Source of the DNA: Cryptomeria japonica | Taxonomy: Eukaryota > Streptophyta > Pinopsida > Cupressales > Cupressaceae | Direction: 5' to 3' | Length of the DNA: 64,000 bases | NCBI RefSeq assembly: GCF_030272615.1 | Contig: NC_081408.1 | Span: forward strand, 762,904,673 to 762,968,672 | Part shown: piece after piece, positions 1 through 10,514 of the stretch | How positions within the stretch are numbered: the stretch's first letter is position 1 | Layout: each line of letters opens with the position of its first letter | Notes under the pieces: generated by a model | Database searches by the model: none | Told to the model about the DNA's origin: nothing | Seen by the model: the letters and a program-made list of their open reading frames with translations, nothing else | Program-made: the position numbers and the translations under genes

Positions 1-529
1 AATGAATTTGACTTGCCTATGCAAAGTTGAGGGGATAGCTTGCATTCTATGAATCCACGGTCTCCCTAATAGAAGGTTATATGTCAAATTACCAGGCATG
101 ACATGAATAGGTGTAGATAAAGTAATAGGACCTTAACATGCAAGATTATGATACCTAAAGTTTGTTTATCAACATTATCAAAGCCTCGAATAGAAATAGA
201 AGCAAGTTTGATGAGAGAATGATGCACATTAATCTTATCCAATAAGTCCACACTGCAAACATTAAGGCCAAATCCATTCTCCGCAAGGGTTCATATTATA
301 GCGCTATTTTTTATAATAACCACAATCATAAGATGATCATATTAATGTTGGATTTCATGAGAAGGTAACTCATCTTGTGTGAATATAATTTGAGCTTTGG
401 GTTTGTTTGTAGGATCAAGCAAAGAAGCCATGTTATTAGGTGTCACTGCAGGTGGGACATCTATGTTTTTCAAAGCATCTTGTAACATCCCATGATAAGC
501 AGGTGAAGTTTGAACCAAATCCCAAATAG
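1..529 (-). pseudogene. Gypsy-1 protease region (Gag-Pro junction), degenerate
   Basis: The minus-strand translation starts with SIWDLVQTSP and DALKNIDVPP, equivalent to ISILELLKISP and ALTDITVP of Gypsy-2, and continues into an aspartic protease fold. The active-site region reads TLAENGFGLNVCS (about 290-247), where the family usually has D-N-G or D-G-G: the catalytic Asp is replaced by Glu (GAG, complement of 279-281). An in-frame TGA lies just upstream (complement of 291-293). The C-terminal part (about 120-1) contains the LLLGRPWIH and AIPSTLH motifs typical of plant Gypsy proteases. This domain would release the mature Gag and Pol proteins. With the changed active site and the stop, the copy should be inactive. 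The N-terminal side continues at 1909 beyond the inserted LTR. Confidence 0.85.
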
Positions 530-534
530 AAATC
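530..534. repeat. Target-site duplication AAATC (left) of solo LTR
   Basis: AAATC here is repeated exactly at 1904-1908. On the coding (minus) strand it is GATTT. One copy of it restores an open frame across the Gypsy-1 ORF, from ATPAKI on the right side to SIWDL on the left. Confidence 0.9.
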
Positions 535-1903
535 TGATGGTATGATGAATCAATAAATATCCAGACAACTACTGGGGGGGGGTGAATCAGTAGATAGAAA
601 ACTGACAAAACTTTTCACAAACCTCAAAAACAATCTCACAAGACAATCTTTGAACTAACTGGTTCAAACACTGAACTACAAATTGCAATTTCACTATCAA
701 GTATACCGATTGACTGTCATAACAGAATAATAGTATAACAACTTTGAAACTCTCAAACCATTTAACAAAAACATTCAAATACTTTACTAACAATAGTAAA
801 GGCACATTTCAGATTACTATTGGTCATCTTATCATATCTAAGTGGATTTAACAGTTAAGCAAATTAACCATAGCAAACATAACCGCAAAAATCATTCACC
901 ACTTGACACAATGATTTTGACATGGAAACCCAAATGGGAAAAACCATGGTGGGGATGAATATCCACAAGTATTATGAGCTCTTCTAAAGTTTTCCATGTT
1001 AGGAGTCAAGCCTATTAAAGCTTTACAAAATGTCATGTTAGGAACAGATCCTGTTAGGGACCACCCGGTTAAGGGATTGACTATAATACCCTATTAGAAG
1101 CAATACTTTTTTAGGAGTAATCTCGATAGAGGATTTGAAATCCAAGCTAATGGATCACCTGGTTAAAGGATTTAGATAGCACTAAGCTTGTTAAGGCCTA
1201 CCCGGTTAAGGGATTTGACTGTTGTAATTGTTAGAGAGCAACAGGGGTTTGTTGAGCTAGTAAATAGAACTATTCTGCTTGATCAGATCTTTTTCATGCT
1301 CATATCTGCCTTCACACATACGCAGATACACCTTCTAGTTTGGCAACCAATCACACTAACACTTAACCAAAATTGCCAACACTACAACAAAACAACTCAT
1401 CGACCTTATAAGCAAAACAATAGGTCAGTAGCACATCACAAACCTAAGATCTCATAGAGATTACAAAAAAATCAGTTCAAGTATGACCATTATTACATAA
1501 CAATCATTTCACATTATTCAAGACAACCTCGACCGCTCCTTGATCGCCGCTTCATTGAATCCTGTAACTCATCATGTGGTTTATACTTCATGCAATGTAC
1601 TCGCTCATTCCTAAGATAAAACCATTATCTCTATGCACCAAAAATCATTTGAAACTCTTCATGTCACACAATATGCATATGTGGCATAATCATTATCATT
1701 CATCATTTGATCATAAACCAATACAACCGATTCTCCAAGCTCCATCGGTTAGGGTTTGGCACATCAACAGGTATGGTTACTGGTTGATCTTACTGCTTCT
1801 TAAGTGATACTACTTTCCTTCACTAGCTCACCTATCGGTTGCAAAACAACATCATATACCGGTTACAATTGACATCAATGCAATCTCCAATCAAATACGA
1901 ACA
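535..1903 (-). mobile_element. Solo LTR, probably Copia-type, inserted in Gypsy-1
   Basis: A 1369-bp segment bounded by a perfect 5-bp TSD. On the minus strand it starts TGTTCG and ends CATCA, giving the TG...CA ends of an LTR. Near its start it has TTGCATTGATGTCAATTG, similar to the LTR starts of the Copia elements in this window. Its far end carries a C-run followed by the TTCACCCCCC-type block seen at the ends of the Copia-1 LTRs. The block 920-960 resembles the bordering AAACCC...GGGAAAAACC element of the other Copia LTRs. There is no internal coding sequence, so recombination between two LTRs probably removed the body. Open frames inside it have no recognisable product. Confidence 0.85.
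1050..1220. repeat. Three dispersed copies of an ACCCGGTTAAGGGATTTGAC-like motif
   Basis: Within the solo LTR, near-copies of CCCGGTTAAGGGATT occur at about 1062, 1157 (more diverged, CCTGGTTAAAGGATT) and 1200, separated by unrelated sequence. They could be remnants of regulatory repeats in the LTR; no function can be read from the sequence. Confidence 0.6.
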
Positions 1904-1908
1904 AAATC
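1904..1908. repeat. Target-site duplication AAATC (right) of solo LTR
   Basis: Exact copy of 530-534. The terminal CA/TG of the LTR lies directly beside it, at 1903. Confidence 0.9.
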
Positions 1909-2827
1909 TTGGCAGGAGTAGCTTTAAGTTGTTCAATGAGATCATACTCCTTACTAAGAGTTTGTGATATATGAGGTACTTGTGGAAGAGTAGGTTGAGA
2001 GGGAGGGAGTGAAGTTGGGATAACTAGAAGAGGATTAGGTTTCCTCTTGTTTCTTGTGTTGTAGGTATGAGCAACCTATGATAACTCTCTTCGGTGATTT
2101 TCTTAGTATACTCATAAGGGCTCTTAGTAGGATAACCTCCTTGCACGGTAATAACATGTTTCTTAGGAGTGCAAAAAGAATCATTAGCATAACCACCTTG
2201 AACCACTAAGATAGGATTACGTTGAGAACTTTGAGAAGGACAAGCACCTTGAACTATGACGAGGGGTTTATTAGGTGTTTTGTTCACATGTATCAAATTG
2301 AATGAAGATGGTTTAGGAATATCAAAGGTGTCCTTATGAATTTTAGAAGAAGAATGGACAATATTGTTGGAAGAATTGTTGATAGTCTCTTCTTGCACTA
2401 AAATGTTATCATGGGTAAGATCAATTTTAGGAGGTAGACTAGGAGTATGCATTGATGTTTTAGAAGGAAGAGTATTGGTAGGAAATGTCATATCATACTT
2501 TATCATTAAAGGATCTACCCGGTGAATAGAATCTCTAGGAGAAGGATCAACATTACTCTCTAAAGTTTCACGTTTGAGAGAGAGACCTTTGAAAGAGATG
2601 TTAACAATCTCTTCTTGAAAGGTATCCTTATGAGTAGAACCTAGTTGGGGAGAAGGAGATGCCCTACCTTCAAAGGGATAATGATTGAGATTCATGAGAG
2701 GTGGGATTATATCAAGGGGGTTGCTCTCATAGAGTAGAGAATAATCAACACCTTCTTCTAATGGTTCATCCCAAAAAGTGAGGTCTTTGAAAAAAGTATT
2801 AGAAATATCTTGCACAAAGATGTCCTT
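1909..2827 (-). pseudogene. Gypsy-1 repetitive ORF, C-terminal half
   Basis: About 300 codons, mostly open on the minus strand, rich in Ser, Pro, Asp and Asn. I see neither a retrotrans-gag core nor a CCHC zinc knuckle, which is where Gypsy-2 has its Gag. Instead there are imperfect repeats of a block with the core F/L-V-Q-E/D followed by hydrophobic-x-N/S-x-F/S (NKDIFVQDISNTFFKDL, HKDTFQEEIVNISFKGL, HDNILVQEETINNSS), then three copies of an I/V-V-Q-G-G/A motif near 2252, 2200 and 2148. The segment ends with EYDLIEQLKATPAKI, the conserved lead-in to the protease, so it belongs to the same polyprotein. It continues across the L1 insertion into 10515-11266. Function unknown. Confidence 0.7.
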
Positions 2828-2840
2828 ATTGTTTTTAATT
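2828..2840. repeat. Target-site duplication (left) of L1-1
   Basis: ATTGTTTTTAATT here matches ATTGTTCATTAATT at 10501-10514, differing at a few positions and one length change. A 13-14 bp duplication is normal for L1 target-primed integration. Confidence 0.8.
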
Positions 2841-3075
2841 ACGGTAAAAGAAGGTTTTGAAGGGACCCCGAAACCCTTTACAAAAGATCCTTAAGAAATT
2901 AGAGAATTAAGAAACAAGAAGGAAAAAATAGCTAAAAAACCAACATAGATGCTAGCAAAATCCAGCAAAAAAGCCCCACAAAACCAGCAACGTCCAGCCA
3001 AAACATACAAAAAATAGAAAAGGAACTACTTAATGTTTTTAGGGTGTTAGCCAGATTTTTGCTAATCCCATTTAA
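2841..3075 (-). other. L1-1 3' untranslated region
   Basis: Read on the minus strand, a T- and TTGCTGG-rich stretch is followed by GGGTTTCGGGGTCCCTTC, AAAACC and TTTTACCGT at the very end. The same arrangement, diverged, closes L1-2 at 42498-42730, so this is the family's 3' UTR and probably what its RT recognises. Confidence 0.75.
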
Positions 3076-4802
3076 TTATTTAATATTATCCCTAAGTTTA
3101 GGGATTTCCTTAGAAGAGGCCACAACATCTTTCTTCATGCTCGCCCTTGTTCTCTTTGTCGCTCCACCAGGAGAACTTTCCGCAGTCCCAGTCTTGATGG
3201 CATCTTCATCAATATCAAGGTCCACGATGGGTTTGGGAGTGTTGGAGCTCTCAAGGACCTTAGAGATTTCCTCTAGGTTCTTAGTAACAGCTGTTAGGAT
3301 ATCCAAAATCATAACCAATAGGTTTTTCATAACAGTTTTTCCTTCCTCTAGATTATCAATCTAAGCTTTCATCTTCTTAGCTTTTTCCTTCATATCCTAC
3401 TTCCATTACTTCTGGTCCCTTTCATCTTTCTTCCTTTTCTCTTCCCACTACTTCCCATTTTTTGCTACATTCTTAATTCCTTCATAAGTCCACCTATCAA
3501 AACCCATTCTAACCTTAGATAGGTTTTTGAGATCATGCAGAAATAACCCTTCTCCAGCATACTCCTTATCCTTGCTCGGATTCTCCTTGTCCATCTCCTA
3601 CTCAAATTCCTTATTCTTCTCCTGCTCAATATCCATTTCTTTTTCCTCATTAATCTTATCCTCCTCCTCCTCCATTGGCTGGCTATTGACATTGCCTAAA
3701 ATAACATTGTGGGTAGGACTATCTTGGTTAGAAACATCCTCAGCTTCTCCTTCCTCTTCCCCCACATCCTCTTCTTTCCAGCTTTCCTCCCCTCTAGACT
3801 CATCCATTTCCATATCACTACCATCTTTTCCGGTATCCTCTGAATCATTCTTATCCTCTTGAATTTTCATCCCAATAGCACTTTTGCTCTTTTTGCTCTG
3901 AGTCAACTCTTCCTTGTTGGGCCCGCTTTCCTCCACCTTTCTCTTACCTTTCCTAGGAGATAGAGACAATCTCTTATTTTCCTGGATAGCAAGGATTTTG
4001 TAGTACTCATAAATGAGCAAAATGAGGCCACAATGAAGCACTGGAGTTGAAGTATTCTTGTTGTGCTTATTAAGAGACCTCGACAGAGACCTGAAGAAAT
4101 AGTAGGGTAGGGAAATCCTTTTCTCATGCCTGAAATGATTTAACAACACAAAATGGTATGTGTGGACCCTAGTAAAACAACCCTCCACAGTAATGTATTC
4201 TATGATAACATTCAACACATAGCCCCAAATTTTCTTAATATTGGAAGCATCATAATATCCCCCCGTAGCTTTACCAATTTTTGCCCTCTCCTTCTCTTTG
4301 CGCGGAAAAAGCTTAACCGCATTATTAGAAACTTTCAAATCTCTAAAAAATTAAGACCTGAGTGGGGAATACATGTTATTGTCACTATGAGGTCCACATC
4401 CAACTTAAACCTCACACCATGAATTTTGAATGACCTGTTAATCTAATTTTCAATGACTTTGGTGACTGCAAGATTAACCCTACCTTTATCATAATCGACC
4501 AACATCTCCATGAAATTCGTCATGAACCCTTTTTCCAGCTTAGTCCATACCTTTGGCATTTCCTTCCATATGGAGATGTTATCTGGTTCCTCTCTCCTTA
4601 GATCCCCTCCCATTTTCAAGTTCGAAATACCAACTCTGTTCTTCTGCAATTTTGGAGCTTCCTTCCAGTTGCCTCTTGAAAATTTGAAAATGTTAACCCA
4701 CAAAGTGTGCAGAAGATTAATATCTTTGATTAGGATTCTGCCACTCTGCCAAGTAATCATAACCTTTCTATAAATGTGAAGATTACTCATTACAACTTTC
4801 AT
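3076..4802 (-). pseudogene. L1-1 third ORF (ORF3), unknown function
   Basis: About 575 codons downstream of RNase H, readable with a TAG at about 4443, a frameshift near 4330, a TAG at 3598 and several stops at 3360-3470. Its ATG (complement of 4800-4802) overlaps the ORF2 stop TGA (complement of 4799-4801) as ATGA. Order of parts: an N-terminal region (FKFSRGNWKEAPKL, GFMTNFMEMLVDYDKGRVNL); a folded-looking region around 4270-4010 (GGYYDASNIKKIWGYVL, HTYHFVLLNHFRH, SLPYYFFRSLSRSL, VLHCGLILLIYEYYK); a basic stretch like a nuclear localisation signal (SPRKGKRKV, about 3955); acidic low-complexity (EEDVGEEEGEAED); and a coiled-coil-like C-terminus (about 3330-3080). The folded region vaguely recalls plant transposon-associated domains, but I cannot name a family. 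Its C-terminal part recurs in L1-2, so it belongs to the element. Confidence 0.7.
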
Positions 4803-7800
4803 AAGTGATTGTGCGATCCATCTTTCCCCATGAATCTGTCCTTTCTTAGAAGATCTTTCCCCATGAATTTATCCGCAACCAATTTTTTTTCTCTAAAGGC
4901 ATGTGCAATTATAATAACTTTAAAGCTAACTATAATTTCTCTAGCTTTAAAAATTATATTTTCTATAGACCACGATGGCTCAGTTTCTCCCTTCAGGCAC
5001 TTGATAATGTTTAGAGAGTCTCCCTCGAGCCATAAGTTATCATGATTTAGATTTTTTACAATAATCAAAGTATTCAAAGCTACAGAGGCTTCTGCATAAT
5101 GACTAGTTTGATTGCCCAGAGGGCCAACAACTGCCACAAGGCAACTTCCAGCAAAATTCCTGACAATGCCCCCATAACCAGCTTTACCCGGATTCGCCTT
5201 AGACGCCCCATCAAAGTTGGCCTTAATCCATCCCTCAGACGGAAAGCACCACACAAGACCATCCCTACCCTTATCCTTACTAGATTTGATATTAGAAAGG
5301 TTCCATCTATCATTAAAGTCCTCTTTAGCAGCTAAACCATTATCAGTTCCATTTAAACATTCAAATATTCCTCTATAGATTTTATCCACCACAACTTCAG
5401 GGTTAGCACTTTTATCCCTAAAAATCCTATTGTTATGCTCCTTCCAGATATTCCAAATAAAATTAGGGAGAGTAAGTTTCCATAGCTCAACATTCTTAGA
5501 GTTGGAATTAGGACAGTACCATTGCTGCCATAACTCCCCCAGTGAGTTCGGGAAAACCCAACTCAGCTTCCACCTACTAAAAATAATTTTCCAAATTTCC
5601 TAGTTGAAAGTGCACTGGTAGAGGATGTGACAAGCAGACTCCTCTTCCTTGCAACAAAGAGAACACCTGTTAGGAAATATAAATCCACGCTTTTGGAGGT
5701 TATCAAGAGTCACCACCTTGTTTTGGATAAAAATAAAAAAAAGATATTAACTTTGGGTATTAACTTCTTTATCCATACTTTAGCCCACATAGGAATCTCT
5801 TCCAGAACTTTGTTGTGGATAGCCACTACCGAAGACATAGAGTAATTCCCATCCGAAGTCTCCCTCCAAATCAAACTATCCTCCTTATTGTCCCTCAAAA
5901 TTTTAGAAGAAAGAAGAATCTCAAGAAACTTTAATCTCGGACATTGCTGGTTGAACTCAATCCACTTCCCATTTCTCCAATAGTCTCTAACAGAACCACC
6001 ATACCTATTTTTGAACCAATCTTTCCATTCCTTAAGGATAGGAATATCCTCTAGAGGTTTATCCAAGAGCCATGTCTTCCCAAAATCTAATCATTCTTCC
6101 ATTTCCCAATTTCCATATTCTTCCAGCAGCAGCCCAACTTTTAGCCATTTGAACTGCATTCCAAATTGTAGAGCCTTCAACAGAAAAAGAGTTATCCAAA
6201 AATTCTTCCTCAGAAGGTTGCATATAAAGATATTTCTTTTTCTAGATTAAATTCCATTCTCTTTCCTCCCCTTTCATTCTCCATATTTGTTTAGCTAACA
6301 AGGCATTATTCATAGAAATAATATTCCTTAAACCCAACCCCCAGAAGCCTTAGGAGAACAAATTTTGTTCCAAGCAATAAGGGGAATTCTATTCTTGTCT
6401 TCCACTCCCAACCAAAGAAATTTTTTTTGGATTCTTTCAATTGCCTCCACAAACTTTCTAGGGATTTTAAACAGACTAAGGACATAAATAGGCAAATTTG
6501 AAGAGTAGCTTTAAGAAGCATTACCTTTCCTACTTGACTAAGGATAGCTCCTTTCCAACCAACCAATTTAGAGTTGAATCTATCAACCAGCTTCATCCAG
6601 AAATTCTCTGATGGCTTAATACAAAGATGGAGCCCCAAATAAGTTGAAGGAAACTCAACAATTTTACATCCAAGGATTCTTTCAATCCTTATTTGTCTTT
6701 CAATAGGGGTATTGATGAAGAACAAAGAGCTCTTATCCCAATTAATTTTTTGGCCGGAAGCAGTTTCAGAAGTGTCCATAACATTCTTCATATTTCTTGC
6801 TTCCCTAATAGTAGCTTCCCCCATAGTAATCGAATCATCAACAAATTATTCATGAGTACATGTTAAGTTGGAAGATGAAGGTTTCAGGCCTTTGAGTTTA
6901 CCTTCTTCCACATTTTTTATAATAAATCTACCCAAACTTTCAGCTAAAATAGTAAACAAGATAGGGGAGATGGGATCGCCCTGTCTTAAACCTCTAGAGC
7001 TTTTGAAGAAACTGGAAGGGGATCCATTAACAATAACTGCAGAGGAGGAAGTTTCCGTCAATTGGGAGTAGAGCTGAATCACTTTTTCCCCAAACCCAAA
7101 AGCTTTCATAATTCTGAAAAGGAATTGCCAAATCACTCTATCATAGGCTTTAGACATATCCAACTTAAGAAAAAAACCCTAATTTTTAGCAGCCCTTAGA
7201 GAGTGAATATTTTCATGAACTGAAATAATGGAATCCAGAATCTGTCTACCAGGGACAAAACCATTTTGCTGGGCTGAAATAATTTTGGGAAGAATATCCA
7301 ACAATCTAGAAGTAAGAACCTTAGACATAATCTTGTAAACAAAATTACAAAGACTAATAGGTTTGAACTTATTAAGAGAGTCAGCTCCAGAAATCTTCAG
7401 AATAAGAACAATGAAGGTCGCATTCAATTCTTTTAAAGGCCTCCTTGAACCAAAGAATTCTTTAACACCATTACAGATATTAGTCTCCACAATATGCCAG
7501 AAGGATTGGAAGAAGAACATTGGAAATCCGTCTCGATCAGGAGACTTATCTCCCTGAAAAGAAAACACCACCTTTTTTATTTCCTAAATAGAAGGTATCC
7601 GAGAGAGATTTTTGTTGTCATCCTCATTCAAAATGGGAGGGATAGCCTGCACAAGAAGGTCTTGATTTCTGAAATCCAAATCATCTGGCTCTCCCAAAAG
7701 ATTGCTGAAAAAATCCAAAGCTTCCTTTCTTATATCATTTTCATCTGATTAAATCCCCCTATTACAAGATAACCTGGAAATCTTGTTAACCGCCCTATGC

Positions 7801-8910
7801 TTTAGAGCTATCAAGTGGAAAAACCGAGTGTTTTTATCACCTTCCTTCAAATACAAGGCTCTTGATATTTGTCTCCAAAAAGTCTCTTCATTAGAGATAA
7901 TTGTGTGGTATTTAGACAACAACCCATTTTCAACAGATCTCAAGTCCTCTAAAAGCTCTTCCTCTTGGATTTTATCTTGGGCTTCCTTAATTTCAGTCTT
8001 AATTTGGGCTTTGCTTTTGAAGATATCACCAAATATCTCTTTGTTCCATATTTTGATTTTGGCCTTTATTATGTTGAGCTTTTTGGTTATTTTGAATAAA
8101 GTCGTTCCCTCAACCTCAAAATTCCACCAATTAGCAACATAGACTTCCAAAGACGGGTGGGATAACCACGCTTTTTCAAATCTAAAAGGGAAATTTCTCT
8201 TAGTTGAAAAAGATTTAGCAGTAAAAGAAATAGGGTAATGATCGGATCCAATCTTAATAATTGATGCCAAAGAGCAACTATACTTAGAAAACCACTAAGG
8301 AGAAATCAGGGATCTATCCAACCTTACTTGAATAAGATCAGATCTAGTTCTGTGATTGGTCCAGATATAATTAACCCCTTGGAGATCCACATCCATAAGA
8401 GCTTGATCGCTAATAAAATCCATAAGATCTTGTCTTCCCTCCAACTGCAAAGGAAGGCCTCCCATCTTTTCATCCTCTTTAAGAGGTGTATTGAAATCTC
8501 CCATTATTATCCAACTTTTATCACCAAAATTTATTTTGTCTTCAGCAAGGCTCCTCCAATATTTAGATCTCCCAGCTTTAGAGTTAGGTGCATAGACATT
8601 AGTGATAACCCAAACAAAGATCCTTAATATGCTCGAGCAGAACTGAGGTCCTATTAACTTTTGAAATGATTTACTTCCCTATAATAGTATTTTGGTTCCA
8701 AAAAATCATTGTTCCTCTAGAGGCACCCTCCGAACTAGTTCCAATAACTCCATTATTTTTTAATATTCTAATCCTTTCCACTTTATCCTTACACATATTA
8801 GTTTCCTGAACAAGGACAACATCCAGTTTATAATCTCTTATAATATTACATAACACATCCTGCTTATGGGGGCCATTCAACCCTCTTGTATTCCATGAAA
8901 TTATCTTCAT
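4799..8910 (-). pseudogene. L1-1 ORF2: endonuclease, reverse transcriptase, RNase H
   Basis: Starts at ATG 8910 with MKIISWNTRGLNGP, the N-terminus of an apurinic-type endonuclease; GDFNTPL (about 8500) and SDHYP (about 8245) are further endonuclease motifs. RT follows: FIVLILK and FKPISLCNFVYKI (about 7400-7320), MSKAYDRV (about 7160), LRQGDPISPILF (about 6990) and the catalytic FVDD (6835-6846), preceded directly by an in-frame TAA. A zf-RVT-like region sits at about 5900-5720 (SLIWRETSDGNYS, WIKKLIPKVN). Ribonuclease H is at 5290-4800 with DGASKANPG, AEASVALNTL and LEGDSLNII, so Asp, Glu and Asp are kept. Function: nicking the target and reverse-transcribing the element RNA. Several frameshifts and stops make it a pseudogene. 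A short internal duplication near 4815-4875 gives KFMGKD and RFMGKD at the C-terminus. Confidence 0.9.
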
Positions 8911-8978
8911 ACTTTAACCGGGGATAAGGCTAACTCGATGGAGCTATGTGTTCCATCAGCACGGTTCTTCCAACTTTC

Positions 8979-10500
8979 CTATTCCCTTTTATTTTTTAGA
9001 GAAGGTCTCCCCTGCTTTTTGCTGTGGCTTCCAACATCTGCCATTTTCTTATTCTTGCTTCTAGTTGAAATACCTCCATTGGGTCCTCCATTATTCGATT
9101 TGCCTTCTTTAGTACTAAGAATCCTAAGATTTCCCTCCAGAGCCACCATTTCCAAACTATTAGATGGGGTTTTGCATTGAGTCGGCGTAGGGCTTCCATT
9201 GGTTAATAACAAAAGAGGCTCAAAATCTGAAATATTATAGTCCTGTGCTTCATTAAAGTCTCCCCCATTTTCTTTTGTATCAGATGAGGCAGATGCATCA
9301 TCATTGGAACTCTCATCAACTTTATCCTGAATGATAGGCCCTCCCTTCGGGTCCCTTGATTCAAATTTTTGAGCATTTACATCTATCCTTTGCTTTTCCT
9401 CTTTGATGCTTTCTATTTGATTGTTAGAGCAGGCACAAACAAATTTTTCATTATTACTATTCATATCCTTCTTTTCCTCTTTTTCCAACTCAATAACTTC
9501 CTTATCAGGAACACACTCTGTAGATGGGTCTTCTCTCTTCCCTTTCATTTGCCATTTCTGCTTTGAACTACTATCACTCTTACCACTCTTACTCTTCTTG
9601 AGTGGGCAAGATTTTGCCCAATGACCTGACTTTTTACAATTAAAACAAGCAAACAAGAGAGATTCATATTCAATCACTTGGGTCCATTTCCCCAATTTAG
9701 ATATAATCTCAATAGATTGAGGCATATTCATCATTTGATTAACATTAACACAGATACGAGTAAAAACCAACCTTGATTTTGCTGCAGTCATCGGGTCGAT
9801 TGAGAGAAGTTCTCCAAATGAACTCACTATCCCTTTAAAGACTTCCTCATTCTAGAACTCCAGCGGAAGGCCAAGGAGACGTGTCCACACATGCACTGAC
9901 ACAAAAAAGGACTCGTCAAGAGAAAGGTTTGGAGCCCATTTTTGTAAAGCCAAGGTTGACTTGCCGAACATCCATGGTCCTTCACATAGAGCTTTATTCA
10001 TGTCTTCTTCGGTATTAAAAGCAAAGGTAAAAAAACCCCTAGGCAAAGCCGCCACATCCACTTGACCTTTGAGAACCCATTTCCTCCTTATAAAATTCCT
10101 AACAACATCAATGTTAGGCCTAAATCCAACAAACCTTCCAACTAATGTCATAGCTAATCTAGACATAGTGAGATAAACCAGCTTATCCGGAACAAAAATA
10201 GCAACAACCCCTGTCGCAGGAACAGATATATTTTTAACTTCCGGAAGCCTAGATTTCACCAACAGCCTCACTCCAAAAAGCAATGACCATTTTGTTTCCT
10301 TACCTCTATCATGTGGGTCCCCGTTTTTGGAATCTTTGTCTTCCACCGATTTGACTGTCGCCTTGTCCCCTTCAGTACCCTAAGAGGCCTAGAAACCAGC
10401 CTGATTACCAACTCCACCTGCAGAAAGACTACCATCCCCAAGAAATCCGCCATTCCCAGGTTTGAAATTTGAATTTCCCGCTCGCCGCTCCCCTTGCCGC
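8979..10500 (-). pseudogene. L1-1 ORF1: DUF4283 and CCHC zinc-knuckle RNA-binding protein
   Basis: The frame is open from the L1 5' end, apart from two TAG codons near 10385 and one TAG at 9852-9854. A DUF4283-like domain (WSLLFGVRLL, VGRFVGFRPN, GFFTFAFNTEEDM, GPWMFGKSTLALQKW) lies at about 10280-9900. The zinc knuckle CFNCKKSGHWAKSC (C-x2-C-x4-H-x4-C) is at about 9650-9610. A long Ser, Lys, Glu and Asp-rich tail ends at 8979. It is a plant L1 ORF1 that would coat the element RNA. No ATG is obvious at the start: the in-frame sequence begins at the very 5' end without one, so the start has been lost or lies elsewhere. ORF2 begins 68 bp downstream. Confidence 0.85.
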
Positions 10501-10514
10501 ATTGTTCATTAATT
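10501..10514. repeat. Target-site duplication (right) of L1-1
   Basis: ATTGTTCATTAATT, partner of 2828-2840. On the coding strand it ends AACAAT. The Gypsy-1 frame ...DKELMNN reaches this point and resumes as KDIFVQ on the other side of the LINE. Confidence 0.8.

Larger units (their letters stand above)
2841..10500 (-). mobile_element. L1-1: full-length L1-type LINE (7.66 kb) with three ORFs
   Basis: On the minus strand, starting from a GC-rich 5' end (GCGGCAAGGGGAGCGG), the element reads ORF1 (DUF4283 domain plus zinc knuckle), ORF2 (endonuclease, RT, zf-RVT, RNase H), a third ORF, and a 3' end with the plant-LINE-type GGGTTTCGGGGTCCCTTC block. The body ends TACCGT and merges into the TSD with almost no separate A-tail. 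It interrupts the Gypsy-1 repetitive ORF in frame. The 5' end lies beside the TSD, so there is no 5' truncation. ORFs 1-3 each carry a few stops or frameshifts, so this is a fairly young but dead copy. The third ORF, about 1.7 kb, is not part of the standard plant L1 plan. Confidence 0.9.

Noticed and set aside
3527-3862. Ser-rich plus-strand ORF
   Set aside because: Antisense shadow of the acidic Glu/Lys-rich part of the L1 third ORF.
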